Of a DNA stretch of 64,000 nucleotides, positions 10,501 through 24,500 are shown piece after piece (within the stretch, counting starts at the first letter, position 1; each line of letters begins with the position of its first letter). The stretch spans positions 23,295,273-23,359,272 of the forward strand of contig NC_081541.1 of assembly GCF_901000735.1 (NCBI RefSeq), read 5' to 3'. Under the pieces are notes generated by a model. It was not told the origin of the DNA. It saw nothing but the letters and a program-made list of their open reading frames with translations, and made no database searches. The translations under genes were made by a program, and so were the position numbers. The DNA is from Corylus avellana (Eukaryota > Streptophyta > Magnoliopsida > Fagales > Betulaceae).

Positions 10501-13500
10501 ATCCTTCACCTCCATTGCACCTTCCTTTTGAGGAATCAGTGTGACGTCCCACATTGCTTGGGTGTGAAAAAGATGATGTGTTTATATGGTATATGCTTTT
10601 TGTAAATGGTATGAGGTCTTTTGGGGGTAAACCTAATAATAAAATTGTGCGAGCTTGGCCAAAAGCGGACAATATCATACTACTTAGAGCAGGTATGTTA
10701 CAGTCAGAGAAACAAAGATCGCATTAAAACTCTTCTCAAACTGTCGTCGACTATGGAATTCCAAAAATACAGCCATAATATCATGTTTCAGTACTTCCCA
10801 ACATTTTTTAAAAAAGGCCATAGTGAAACAATCCGGCCCCGGCGCCTTATCACCCTCCAAACCCTTCACCATCTCACACACCTCCTGCTCCTCAAACTCT
10901 CTTTCTAACCAAGTACTCTCATCCGCATCAATGGAGAGAAAATATTGACCATCCATCCTTGGCCTCCAAGAACACTGCTCAGAATATAAATTGCTATAAA
11001 ACTGTACAATATGCTCCTTTACCTCCACATGATTATTGGACATAGTGCCATTGATCCACAAGGACTCCACATGATTATATATGCGGTGGGTGTTTGCCAC
11101 CCTGTGAAAGAATTTGGTGTTTTTGTCCCCCCTCCTTCAACCACAAAGCTCACGAGTGTACTTCCTCAAAAAGAAGGGTTTTCTCCGATTCCTTAGCCAT
11201 ATCAAACTTCCTCACCCTTTCCTCTACCACTAATCCATGATCCTCTGCAATTAATTCTTTCTTTTTCTTCCCTTCATCACCATACACCTCCTCATTTCCA
11301 TTTTTTCAGATTCGTCTTTAAAGCTTTCAATTTATTAGCCAAAGCAAAGCTAGGCAAGCCATGAAATTCATATGACATCCACCAAGATTTAACCTAATCA
11401 ACAAAACCTTCAAATTTCAACCACATATTTTCAAATTTAAAATACCTTCTCCCTCCTCTAGGTGCCCCACAATCCAACATCAAAGGAAAGTGATCGGACA
11501 ACAAACATGTAAATCGCCTCTGTGTCACATCCAAATAATGTTCTTCCCCTTCCAAAGATAGTAAAAATCTGTCGATTTTAGACCATATTTGATCTTCCTA
11601 ATTATTGGACCACGTAAACTGCCCCCTACAAGCGATATATCCACCAAACCCTGCACAAAAATGAACTCCGAAAAATCCACCATTGCTACAGAATAATTCG
11701 AGTCCCCGGATCTCTCACTTGGAAACCAAACCACATTAAAATCTCCCCCAATACACCAAGGCACCTTCCTGCAGCTCATCAAGCCGGCCAACTCATCCCA
11801 TAGACCCCTCCTTTTAGCATCATCATTTGGGCCATACACCCCTTGAATGCCCAAAGAAAATTATCATCGACATTCTGCATAGAACATGCAATTGTATATC
11901 GCCCCACACACTCCTCAATCTTCTCAACCACTTGCCTATCCCACATTTTCAACACTCCACCTAAGGCCCCACTTGAACCCATATAGCACCAATCCACATG
12001 TTGGCATCCCTATGAACTCTGCACCACCTCACCTGAAATAACAGAGTTTATGGGGTTGTATTCTTTCAAGCTAGTCATGGAGAGGAGGATTGGGTAGGAT
12101 GGAGCCTGTCCAAGAGGGGTAAGTTCGAGGTGAAATTGTTCTGTAAGGTGTTATCATGCTCGACTCGCCCTGCTTTTCCATGGAAAAGCATTTGGTGCGT
12201 GAAGGCTCCTTCGAGGGTGGCGTTTTTGAGATGGACAATAGCTTTAGGGAAATATTGACGCATGATAATTTGTGCAAGAGGAATATTGTGGTGGTTGAGT
12301 GGTCTTGTATGTGCAAGAGGAATGGGGAATCCCTGGATCACCTTTTGCTTCATCGCAAAGTGGTAGGCGAACTGTGGAATTACTTTTTTACATTATTTGG
12401 GATAGAGTGGGTTATGTTGAGGCGGGTAATGGATTTGTTGACAAGTTGGGGTGGTTCGATTGGGTGTGGTCTAGTTAAGGAAATCTGGAGGCTGGCCCCG
12501 TTGTGTGTAATGTGTGGTGCATTTGGCGTGGGAGAAATGTGTGGATATTTGAGGATGTTGAGATTTCGGTGGTAGAGCTGTGAAAGTCTATGATTAACTA
12601 GTTACATATGTGGGTAGCGGCCCATCATCGATTGGATGTTCCTACTAGTAGATTTCATGAATTTTTTTTCTTCTTCTTCCTATTAGGGGTCATATATGTA
12701 TACTCCTTATGTACTAGGGTTATGCCTCTTTGCGCTTTATTAATGATATGAAATTACTTATATATATAAAAAAAAATATCCTTGAAAAGTTTATTTACCA
12801 TTAGCCCTGCTTAATTCCAATTGACATTGTTCATTGGGTTGAAATAGATTGTTGTGTAAATATAGCAGGTCTACCCTATTGATTATCATTGCTCCTGTTT
12901 GAATAGGCATCTTCAATTTATATTAATACATGAAGGCCTTGGACTGCCACCATTTTTATTGTCGATGTTGCCATTGGCCTTATTTTTTGCTTTTAAACTG
13001 AGTTTCCCTTTTTGTTTGCAGCATGGGGTTTTTAAAAAATCCTCAAGCATTTCTTCGTGTTCTTCAAACTGTTATAGAGATCACAAGTTACAGATTTATT
13101 CTCTTCACAGCTGGCTTTGAACCTTTAGATGCAGCTGTTCATATGATTGCTGCAGAAGCATCATCATGTTTAAGTCACAGACAGCCCAATAAAGATTGCA
13201 TCTCTCTCTTCAACTGTCAGCTTTTCTGCTTCACTGGGTGAGTATGTCTCTTGAATACTAGGAAACTGGTTGAAAGAAGACGTGCTGTTAATATAAAGTT
13301 ATCAAAAGATAATTGTCAAATTTATGCAAGCTTATATAGATCTTATACTAACTGGCACACTCTAGAGTTGCAAAGACGATTAGAAATTGGGGGATTCAGC
13401 TCTTTCACTTTAGCACATGCCATTACTTGCCACAAAGCTCCTTCTGCTAATAATTTTCCAAACTAATTCAAGCAAGATTTTCTGTAATGGCTATAGAACT

Positions 13501-15500
13501 AGATGAACCATTAATTTGAGAAACTTTTATTTTCTACTTTTGGTGTTTGTTGTTGTGGTCGTCATTGTTGTATTCATAATTTTATTATTTGTATGCTAAA
13601 TTTTAGAATGTAGCTTTATAGGAATTTTGTATGGTATTTCTTGATATCTATGCATGCTACACCCATGGACACTTTGTGTCTGCTTAGTAAGGTAACACTG
13701 GAATCATAATCCTTTGTTGAAGAAACATCTTAATTTTGTGAATCTTATGCTTTATAACAATAATTGAGCACCCATTACCTATGTGAGGCTTATGGCTGCC
13801 TGGTGACACAAGTCTTGTCCTATGATGAGAGCTACTGGAATTCGAGGCTGCTTTTGTAGTTTTATGAATTCAGTCTAAAATAGTGGGGAAAAAAGGATGG
13901 CATCCAAAGCATAGCTTAACACATGAAGTTCTCATCTTCTTTTAGCCTTTTAGTTTTCAATGCAGATTAACATATCCGGTAATAACTATTTATGGCTCTC
14001 AAAGAAAGGGAGAGATATTATCAAGATGTTTTTCATCAAGTAAATGACTTTTGACCTTTTCATTATGTTGTTTGTAATTCTGTAGGCACTCTTCTGTGCA
14101 CTGTTGATGTTATATTAAGATATCTAATTAATTTCCTGATTTTATTTTATTCTCGGATTCTATGCTCATTATTGTTGTAATTTTCAATATATCCTATTTC
14201 CATAATAAGTTGTTGTATGGCTGAATTATCCAGTTGATGTGTGTTGCCTAAATTATCTTTGATTTTGTATTTAATACTTCATTAAGCCCGTGGCTGTGTT
14301 TTGGAGCTATTTGGTTGGATTTCTGATTTCATAATGTCTGAAGTGAGCCAGACCTTACACAATTACAAAAAAGAGATAAAGAGTCAGGTGACTTCTCAGC
14401 GTGAAAAGCCAATTCTCCAAATCACATCAATGAAATTTGATGGGCTTAATTATCTTGCTTGGTCCTAGTCTGCCATGTTATTTATTAAGAGTAAGGGAAA
14501 AATGTGATATCTGAATGATGAAGTTCCAAAACCCTCATTAGATGATCCTACTTATGATAAATGAGATGCAGAGAATTTGACAATTATGTCGTGGTCACTA
14601 CATTCTATACAACCAGAGATTATTCTAAGTTATCTTTTCTCCACTCTGCAAAGGAAATTTGGGATGCAACATCGCAGACTTATTCAAAGATGGGGAATGC
14701 AGTATGAGCTGAAACGTCTGATTCATGGGACAACCTAGTGTGAGTGGTCTTAGCAACTTATTTTCATAGACTTAATGGTTTGTGGCAAAAATTGGCTCAT
14801 TATTAGAACTTTTAGATGGTATGTGTGGCAGATGTAGTAAAAGTCCAGAGAATAATAGAAGAAGGGTGTATCTTTGAGTTCCTTGCCGGTCTAAATTCAG
14901 ACTTTGATCAGGTTTGTGTTCAAATTTTGATAAAGGAGTCTCTTCCTCCTTGTAGGAGGTGTTTGCATATGTTCAGAATGAGGAGAGTCGTCACAATGCT
15001 ATATTACATTCTGCCCTGGTTATGGCATTCCAACCCAAAACTAAAGGGGATTATAGGAGTCATTATAGGATATTGCATCCCCTTTTCTCATTCAGGTCAT
15101 TAGTCTTTGCTCTAAATGCATCCTCCACTGAATCTAATGATCCTTTGGATCATTGATTAAATGGCCTCCAGTCATATGATTGCTTATCTTGTTTTCTTCC
15201 TATAACCTCTAGTCAGGCAAAGTAAAGTTAGAATAGTTGATGGTTCTTTGTCACCTGTGTCTTGGTGGGCTCCTTCAATTTGTTCTCTCAAGTATGTGTG
15301 TAAGGCTTGGGGGGAGTGAGAAAACTATTTTCTTTTTCTCCCTAAGCCCTAGCTGCCCACATTGTGTGTGTGAGAGAGAGAGTGAGTTTAGCTGTCCTTC
15401 CCATAAAAGGAGTTTATGTAGTGAAAGGAAGGACCTGAGGGAAAAAATAAAACCTAGCTCCAATGGGCCTGCTGTCTTATAACTAGCCCAAAGTTGTCAT

Positions 15501-15550
<50 letters not shown>

Positions 15551-18500
15551 TTTCTATTATTAAAATATAAGGATAAATATCTTAGAAATCCCTGAGTAAA
15601 TGCGTCAAAATTGAAAACATCATAGGTTTTTTTTTTCTTCGAATTTTTACTCCTTGAGTTAATCGAAAAGGCAAATAAATCCACACTGTTATATATTTTC
15701 CAATTTTTTAACGTCCGCCAATCCCAAACAAAATGCACCGTTTCACCTCACTTTAAAATATTAATTTTTTATTAATTTAATTTTAAAATTTAAATCTAAA
15801 AATAAAAAAAAATAATAATTAAGAAAAAAAATAAAATTTCAAAGGGTGGCCAGCAGTGGAGCTGGCACCTTTGGTCACCCCAAACCCCTATGAGGTAGCT
15901 TGCGGCCACCCGCAGAGGGTTAGGAGGCCACCCCAAACCACCTAGGGGTGGCCGCCAGCCACCCCATGGGTGGGGGGGTAGTTCGCAGGCCACCCCTAAC
16001 CCCCTACGGGTGGTGCGCGGCCACTATCCTAAACCCCTTGGGGGTGGGCAAACCACCCCTTGCCCACCCTTAGGGTGGCTTGCGGCCAACCCCATAGGGG
16101 TTTGGGGATGGCTAGGGGTGGCAGCCCCACCGCTAGCCATCCTTTCAATTTTTTTATTTTTTATTTTATTAGATTTAAATTTTAAAATTAAATTAATATT
16201 TTAAAGTGAGGTGAAACGATGCGTTTTGTTTGGGACTGACGGACGTTAAAAAATTGGGAAATATATAACGGTGTGGATTTATTTGCCATTTTGATAAACC
16301 CAGGGAGTAAAAATTCGAAAAAAAAAAACCTAGGGAGTTTTCAGTTTTGGCGCGTTAAATCAGGGATTTATAATATATTTACCTAAAATAGAATTGCACT
16401 CTTGGATTTATTTAATTATACTGGAGCTTTCACTTCTAAATATTGTATTTGATCCCTCCATTAAATACCCGTAGAGAAATAAAGTCAATTTAATTATTGT
16501 CACTTTCTTTCTTTCATTTACCTCTTAATTCATTGCGTACCTAATTTAATCTCTTGATGCATTTGAGCTCTCACTATATATTTTTTTTAAATTCTTTTAT
16601 GAAGAATTATAATATTATTGAAAAAAAGGGCAAAGCCCTTGTACACGAAGAATATACAAGAGAACTTAAACCTTAAAGACTACAATGTAAAAAGCAGATA
16701 AAATCTACAAGATTCATCGAGTCAAATTGAGTTATTCATTAACAACTTGAGATTGATTCATTTAGCTTCCTCAGGCTCATTAGCTTTAAACAACCCATGC
16801 AGGAACTTAAGTTTCAAGTGCAATTACTTAAACAACCGAGCTGGGACATCCCTAAGCTTGGTTTCTTATCATGAACACCAGGGATATGCTTTATATGATG
16901 TATTTGTTCTACAGATTGTGTGATACTTAGTGACGAACTTCATAAAGATGACACTTGCAATTTGTAAATACATAAATTCTACTCTAATAAACACTAAATT
17001 AAATAGAAACATGTTGAGGGAATATTCTCTGTTAATAATTCAGAACCCTGTAAATAAATTTAAATACATTTTTAATTATCTTATCATTAGTCAGAAAAGT
17101 TCCACATGTGAAGCACGTACTCTAACACTAGTTTCTTGAAAAAGCCATTTACTCTATGTTGTGAGCATGAGTTCATGCCAATATTATTTATGGAGGTAGC
17201 TTTTAAATGTTGTTCTATTCTATATAATTAATTTTGGCATTATACAATAGATAGTACACATGAATATACAGTGTGGTAGCTTTTGTAAAGTCTCAATATC
17301 ATTCTAATAGAGTTGGTTTTGATCATGGTTTTCCTCTCTGGAAATTGATCGTCTTATCATGTAAATAGTTCCATGCCATACAAGTGGCTGCTTCCAAAAT
17401 GTGCGGCTGCAATTCATCATGGGGGAAGGTAGGAATATTCTATGTTCATTTGTGTTGATGTTGATCATCTTTTTGAAATATGCAATAAGCAAGGTACTAA
17501 TATGTGCTTTATGTTGCCTGTCATTGTGTAAGATTAGTGGAATTACTGCTGCTGCATTACATGCAGGAATCCCACAGGTATGATGTGAATCTAAACACTT
17601 CGCTGCTTTATTTCATTGTTGTTAATGTTGAGTAGTGTTCATGTGGTTTAGCTTTTAAAACTTATATAAAATGGCTCCATTGCTTCAAATAATTGGTATG
17701 AAAATGTAGAAAGTATGTTGTGGGAGTTGAGAATAAAAAGTTTTCAACATTTTCCAAATTCTGTAGGATAATCACATCTTGAGACCTATCAAAATGGGTT
17801 TGGAGATAAATGACAGTTTCTACTGATAGGCCCTCTTGAAACATCATTACATGATTTTTTTTTCTGCATTATTGCCAAAAGGAGGGCGGACAGGATTATT
17901 AACTTTATAAGGAGATGATAATGTTTAAATGTGAAATTGCTGATGAAATTTTAAGAAAAGAAGTCAAGGCCTTTCAGTTGAATGAACGGATGCAAGTGTG
18001 CCCTTTGGCAAGGAGGAAAGCAGCCTGGTGCAGTACAGTGGCTGAATCCTGCAACTTCTTCCTTAAACGTTGGGAATTATGGTTAGGGTTTAACCGCTCA
18101 CATCACTGTAGTAGTATAATAAGATGTAGACAATGGTATGGTCATTTAGGATTTACAGTGGGAAGTCTAGGGTATTATAGTCTCATAGGGGTGTTTTGAA
18201 TGTCTGATTTGGTATAATCTTTCGATCAATCACATATAAGTAAAGAGAGGAATGAATATATTAGAGGATGATTAGAAGATGAAGGACAAAGAAACATAAT
18301 TGATTGATAACAAGGAAATAATCAAACAAAGCTCTAAGCTATCAATTCACAATAATTTTCCATGCAAACGTCAACATGGTATTAGAGTCTTAGGGTGTAA
18401 ATCCTTGGTCCATTTGTTTGTAATACTAGTTTTCTTCTTTGTTTTTGGTTTTTCTCTCTATCTCTTCACGTATTGGTGAATGTTTTTTTTTGTTTGGAGC

Positions 18501-21500
18501 ACCGCCTGTGTGGGCTTAGTGCCCATATGGGCAGTGCCTTGGTGACCGTAAAAAAAGGTTTCGAGAAAAAAAAAGTTGTTCGGTGGTTTTTGTGGTGTTT
18601 TTTAGTACTTTTCTTGGTCTCTGGCATTCTGTGTGGCGTTTACCCGCAAGGTCTGGCCATTGACGGTGGTTTTTTGTGGTTTTCATTGGCTGTTGTGGTG
18701 TTTTCCGACCTGTTTCCAGCGGTTTGTGGTGTTTAACAGTGGTGTTAGTCAGTGGCTGTTGTGGTCTTTTCTGGCAGGTTTTGAGTTCTCCAGCAACTTT
18801 TGTGGTGTTCTAAGGTGTTTCCGGTGAGTTGTGGTTGTTTTCAGCAAGGTCTGGTCGTCTTCGTTATTGGAGAAGAGGATCCCTGTTTGGTTTCAGCCTT
18901 CAGGTGCTCACTATTCTTCTCAGGGATAAGGATAACCTTATTCAAGATGAGGATTGCCTTGGTTCATTGCTTCTAATCCAATTTCGTTCACGGCCGGTTC
19001 AGTTCTTTTTTTACCGGTTCAGACAGTTTCTCGACATTTTAAGACCGGTTCTGTCCAGTTCCTCATCTTCCAGATCCGGATTAGTTAGTTTTCATCCGGT
19101 TCAATTGATTCGAGGTCCGATTCATTGTAATTTATGACCGGTTCAGTGGTATTCAGACCCGTTCAGCCTCTTTTAAAGCCGGTTCAATGCCTTTCTATAC
19201 TGGTTCAACAAGTTTCATGTCAGGTTCATTGTGGTTCACTTTGTTTCTAGGCTGGTTTGTGGTATGGTAGCCTGGTTCGTGTTTGTTTTGCGCTACATGG
19301 AGCTACCATCGGGCTTGTTGCTCAGGGGGAGTAGTTCTCATTCAAATTGTCCTTGTTGGTTGATTACGGTACACGTGATTGTTGCTGGTTGTCGAGATCT
19401 GACAGCCTTGGAGTTTTGCGGAGAGATCTGACTTGCCTTGGTGTTTTACGATGGTCTTCGACTGGCCTTGGTGTTGTGCAGTGAGATCCGATCAACTCTT
19501 GGTTGTTTTGCGGTGAGATCTGATCAACTTTTGGTTGTTTTGCGGTGAGTTCCGACTGGTGCTTGGTGTTTTCCAATGAGAGATCCTACTGGCCTTGGTG
19601 TTTTGCAGCAAAGATCTGACCGCCCATTGCAGTTTACGGTGTGTTTTTGACCGGAGTTGAAGCTTTTAGCGAATTTTCTTGTTATTTTTATTTTTATTAG
19701 TCTTTGTATTATCTACTCCAAGCAGTTCCAACTTGAGTGGGAGTGTTAAAGTGTTTTTCTAGGTGTTTTTTGATTGCTTGTTTCTTCCAAGTTGGATTTA
19801 TATGACATATATGCTCCAGCTTGAGGAGGAGTGTTAGAAGAGTTATTAGGGTTTGTGAGTCATTAGGGTTTGGGGATATTTTGGTCATTGTCATATTTCC
19901 CTAAACCTATATAATAAGATATGGGTTGTAGGCTATGAACAAGTTCAATAACCTCCACCTTTTTTGTCTAAACTGTTCATGAAAACTACAACACGCATAA
20001 TTCGAGAACTGATTTGTCATGGGGTTGTGGTCTGATTCTGGTGGTGCACTTACGCACATTAATTATGCATCTTGTCAATCTTTGTCGCGAGCACACATAA
20101 TTACTGGGCATTCCATGCATGTCTTTTTGCTTTTGCTGTGTGGGTTTGAATTCCTTGTTTGCTTTTTTTCTTTGGTGTCTTGGTTTGCTCATCATGTGTT
20201 GGGGTATTTTGTTGATACAGCTTGTCACGGCATTGCTTGGTGGGGATTTTGCCCACGTACGAATGGTGGGGGTGATCGAAAGATCGTGGGTGCTTTCTGA
20301 ACACTTGCCACCCTCCACCGTGAATATGGAGTTACAAATGTTGTGGTATTAAGGGTTGCTGTAAAAGGCGAGATGATTACAACAGTGCCATCTTCACACG
20401 AGATTATGCTTACTGAGGACCAATTTAAAGCTGGTCTCCTACTCCTCTTTCCTCTAATCGTGTGGGAGGTGCTATATAGGCTTAATCTTGCTCCGGTCCA
20501 GTTGGCTCCCACTGGATATATGATCTTATACTCTGTTGTTGTGGTCTAGTCGGAGCTTTTTAAAGGCGATGTTCGCCCGCAACTAACAAGGGAAGAATAT
20601 TGTCAATTTACCATCCTCACAAATTTTTGGGGGGTGTCTGTAGCTTTCATTCTCATGACAGTGAATAGAGGCTTCTCGAGGTAACCAAGGATCACATGAG
20701 TTGGAAGGATTGGATGACCAAATTTTTCTGTGTTTGGCTGGGATTGAAAATGTTTTGATAGGGAGCAAGTTGATGGAGTGCCTCCATCCTCCATATGTTG
20801 TTTGTGGGGAAAACCACCCAAAGATTCGAAGGAGTATACCCGACTCGATGCTGTTGCTCGGGATAGGGTGGAGCATGCTTTAAGATGGAATAAAGGGGAA
20901 GCCGCCAGGAGGAATTGCTGGATTGATCTAGACTGGCTTCTCCAGCCATGGCACTTGGAGAGTTCACTGTCGTATCGTGGACTTGATAGGTCTTCAGATG
21001 AGGAAAAGGCGAGGAGGAGGCATTATGCCTCAGTGTCTGTTAACAAGTCCTTTTCCTAGGTACTGGTGTAGATTTGCTCATGCCTGGCCGTAAGGTGTTA
21101 AGTGGAGCCAGCCTGAAAAGACATGAGCTTGCGAGTGCCTTACTTGAAGTTGTGAAAACTGTAGCGCCGAAGATTGGGGCGAAAAGGGTTCGCGAGGTTT
21201 CTTCAAACAGTAAGGTCAAGGGGAGTCAGTGCACTTTGATTTATGCAAGAGGGATTGAACTTGGCTTGGCCATTTGGCGGAGCAACTGATTAAGGGCTAG
21301 GGATGGTCCAAGCACTGTTTCAAAGAAGACATTATGGTCTTCTCGTTTTTGAATTCGATTACAATCTCATATGGCGGGGGGATGCTCCAATGAATCATCG
21401 TCCTCAAGGTGCGTGTCCGCTTAGAGAGAGGTGCCTCGAATTGGATTTTGTGGGGGCATGGGGTGTGAAGATACAGCGTTTTCTGTGACCCTATCAAGAC

Positions 21501-24500
21501 AGGATGCTTTTTGTTCTTCCTTAAAGGTCGCTGGTGCTGCTACTGGGGTGTTGAACGTTGTCGTAAGTGAACTATCTCGCCATGAGTTGGAAGATGTTCT
21601 AGCAGATGTGCGGCGGCAATTGGAAGCCGCTCGTGTAGAGAATCTAACTCTGAGAAGTGAGCATGAACAAGCTAAGGAGATGGCAAGGTCTCCAATGCTA
21701 AGAGATTGTAGTTTGCATGAACAGTTTATACACAAAAGGTGGAGGCTATTCAACTTGTTATGTGGCCTACCACACATCTTATTATATAGGTTTAGGAAAA
21801 TATCACAATGATCAAAATATTCCTCAAACCCTAATGACTCTCGCAAACCCTAATAACTCTTCTAACACTCTCCCTGAAGTTTGAGCGTATATTTCATATA
21901 AATCCAGATTGGAAGAAACAAGCAAACAAAAAACTCCTAGAAAAACTCCCCTCAAGCTGGAATAGCTTGGAGCACATGATACAAAGATTTATAAAAGTAA
22001 AAATAACAATAAAATTCGCTAAAAGCTTCAACACTGGTCGAAAACTCACCGGAAACTGCAATGGGTGGTCAGATCTCGCCGGAAAACACCAAGGCTGGTA
22101 GGATCTCACTGGAACACAAAGGATCAGTTGGAACCCACTGCAAAAGTTAGTAGGATGACAGAATGGAATTCAGGTAAAGTTAAGATAGACTTCTCTATGT
22201 ACCTCAAAGGAAACCCACGTGTCTCCTTGTATAGGTCCTAAATTTCCACTTCTTATTGGATTTCAGGGTCTGACATGGATAATTTTTGGGTCTTCGGGCT
22301 TGGAGTGGGACCATGAGTTAGGTGTGTGTGTTGTATGCTGGTTGACATGGTCTCAGGAGCCGTTCTCAATAGGGTATCACGATTGTCACATGAGCTGGCA
22401 GGGGCTTTTATCTCCCGTGGGGGAGGCTGTAATCCTGGCCAATGCGCTTGAATCCTAGTCCCTAAGATTCTTCCTATTGAGCTGCTGGTCTAGGCGGCTG
22501 CGCTGGTCATTGTGGTGGTTATCTCCTCTCCAGGAGTCCCTTGATTTCCTGGTCATTTGGTGTGCTAACTAGGGAATCTAACATTTGGTTTAGAGGCTTT
22601 TGTTCTCCAACCTTGGTCTGCTAGCTTTGTCGGCCTCCATTGTGGGTGTTGGACAGTGAAGGTTTCTTAAAGGGGGTCGCCTGGTACAGGGTCCTCCAGT
22701 GGCAATTGTAGTAGAAATGTAGGATTTTAGAATACTGGGTGTGAAACCCAAGAGAACCTGCAGTCTGTCGGGGTGGGGGGGTAAGCTCTCACACAGAGAG
22801 AAAGCACATACTCGGGGAGTAGAAATTTATATCTTTCAGTTCCATAGAATACAATAAATTTATTAATTGTTAGCCAATTTGTCTCTAATATGTTAGTGAG
22901 CGGAAGAGCACTTCCCAATATAAATTGAAGATTCACTGACATAATGTATCCTGTGGTGTGAGGCTGACGGTCTCAAATAATAAGCTATATAGTGGGGAAA
23001 ATGCAACAAAAGAGAAGGGAAGGCTGATTCAAAGCCAAACATAGTAGTCTGGCAGATTTTATTTTAGTTGGTATTTAAGCCAGGCATATTTTGGTCCTTT
23101 TCACTTTCCCTGCCATTGGTTCATCTTGGACGTGTGGGTTTCATTTTCTGGTAGTCTTGATTCACAAGGTTGGGTGAGTTGCGTCCTTTGCAAAGTTAAG
23201 TGTTGATATTTTGTGAAAAGCCAGCATTGCTTTATATTTGATGCATCTTTCTCTTGGATGTAATGTGCAAGAACCCTATGTGATGCTAAGTTCATCTATC
23301 TTCTTTCTTTCGTTGTTTTCTTCCTATCTGCTGTTTGTTGTATTCCAGCCCTCAAATGAGTGTATTGCAGTCCCAAATACAGCAAAAAATACCTAACCAT
23401 TTAATGATATTTCAAATTTCTTGACCCTGATCACTAAACCAGTGCTATATCCATATGTTCTTGCTGCTGATTTAGTAAGATCTTGTATCCCTAAGATTTG
23501 GTTGTATGGGTGTGGGTATCTGTTGTGTATGTCTTTTTCATTTCCACTTGAAAACGCTTTGTGCTTCCATGGCCCTCTGGAACCCTAAATATGGACAAAT
23601 TTTTTTTTTTTTGGGATAAGTAATATCAAACGCGTAGAGGGGCACAACCCAAGTACACAGGATATATACAAAGTATCCCTTGCTGACTAGAAAATGAATT
23701 ACAAAGCTCTAAGAAATAAAAAAATGTAGACACATGCGAGTGAGACCAAGTCACTCTCCAAGAGAATAGAGTATTTAATGCCAATTTCTTCAACTCAATC
23801 ATGCTGCTCTCATGATTCTCAAAGCTGCGTGCATTCCGTTTTTGCCATAGACACCACATCACACAGAATGGAATCAGCCTCCATATGTGCAAAGCAAGCC
23901 GATTACCCAATTGTCCCCTCCAACTCCACAAGCAATCACTCACCTTTTGCAGCATAACCCAACTAACACCAAAGAGTTGACGAAACACATTTTATATCTT
24001 AGTTGCAACCTCATAATGCAGGAATAGATGGTCAATGGATTCTCCACATCGTTTACACGTGTAACACAAACAATTATTTTTCTTTTCTTAGGAACAAATG
24101 CTAGATTTATTACTTCAAAAGGTATATAACCTGTCATTATGTACTTCATTGATATCCTTGGCTAATAATGGGCCAAGGATAGTGATGCAAGATTTGCTAA
24201 TCATTCAATGTGTGCATATGTGCCTGGATTTCACACGTATGATGTATTTCATAGCTTATATATTATATTAGTAATCTCTGCTAACCTAATGAACATATCT
24301 TCAAGCTCTTGATGATTCATGTCCTATTATGCTTAACTGGACTATGCAAAGTGCTATTTGATAGGTCCTTTATGAAAATATTAGTTTATTGTGATTTATT
24401 CTGGTACTTGGAGCTCTCTCTTTCCGTGTCTTATCTCTCTTATGTAATGTCGGATGACAGGTGGTATGTCCGTTTATGCTTGATCAGTTCTATTGGGCTG

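Larger units (their letters stand above)
7659..12046 (-). mobile_element. L1-type LINE, ORF2 nearly full length but decayed
   Basis: In - strand order: APE endonuclease ([17 protein letters not shown], 12020-11525, with GDFNV), linker, RT palm ([18 protein letters not shown], about 10880-10830; [18 protein letters not shown], about 10540-10490), the RT catalytic motif [14 protein letters not shown] at 9999-9960, [26 protein letters not shown], and the zf-RVT C terminus ([17 protein letters not shown], about 8120). The 3' end is GCGCTTTATTAATAAT then A8. Frameshifts, a TRIM at 9040-9689 and a small LTR at 10540-10702 interrupt it. It is a 5'-truncated, dead copy. Confidence 0.88.
7659..12784. 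mobile_element. Tail-out LINE pair inside one 16-bp target duplication
   Basis: The identical 16-mer AAAAGTTTATTTACCA occurs at 7643-7658 and 12785-12800. The first abuts the poly(T) of a - strand LINE (7661 onward). The second follows the poly(A) of a + strand LINE fragment (12768-12776), with 8 extra bases between. The two LINEs meet head to head near 12047 with no host DNA between. The simplest reading is one insertion event primed from both ends of the break. Confidence 0.75.
18374..19960 (+). mobile_element. Noncoding copia-like (LARD-type) element remnant
   Basis: Begins with TGGTATTAGAGTC, close to the initiator-Met tRNA PBS, and ends with a purine tract CTTGAGGAGGAG followed by TGTTAGAAGAGTTATTAGGG, which looks like the start of a 3' LTR (19832 onward). 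The interior has no coding frame. It consists of spaced CCGGTTCA words (18985-19235) and a tandem array of about 40-bp units (19395-19630). The 5' LTR is not clearly recognisable. Confidence 0.55.

Noticed and set aside
12047..12776. Classical twin-priming inversion of one LINE
   Set aside because: The inverted part is a 3' end with its own poly(A), overlapping ORF2 regions also present in the other LINE. Twin priming would invert a non-overlapping 5' part without a tail.
15796..16204. Pro/Gly/Trp-rich open frames on both strands
   Set aside because: They are translations of the GGGTGGC-rich core of the foldback element, not genes.
15570..16384. AAAATA as target duplication of the foldback element
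   Set aside because: The two copies are not at equal distance from the arm ends, and A/T words of this length are expected by chance here.
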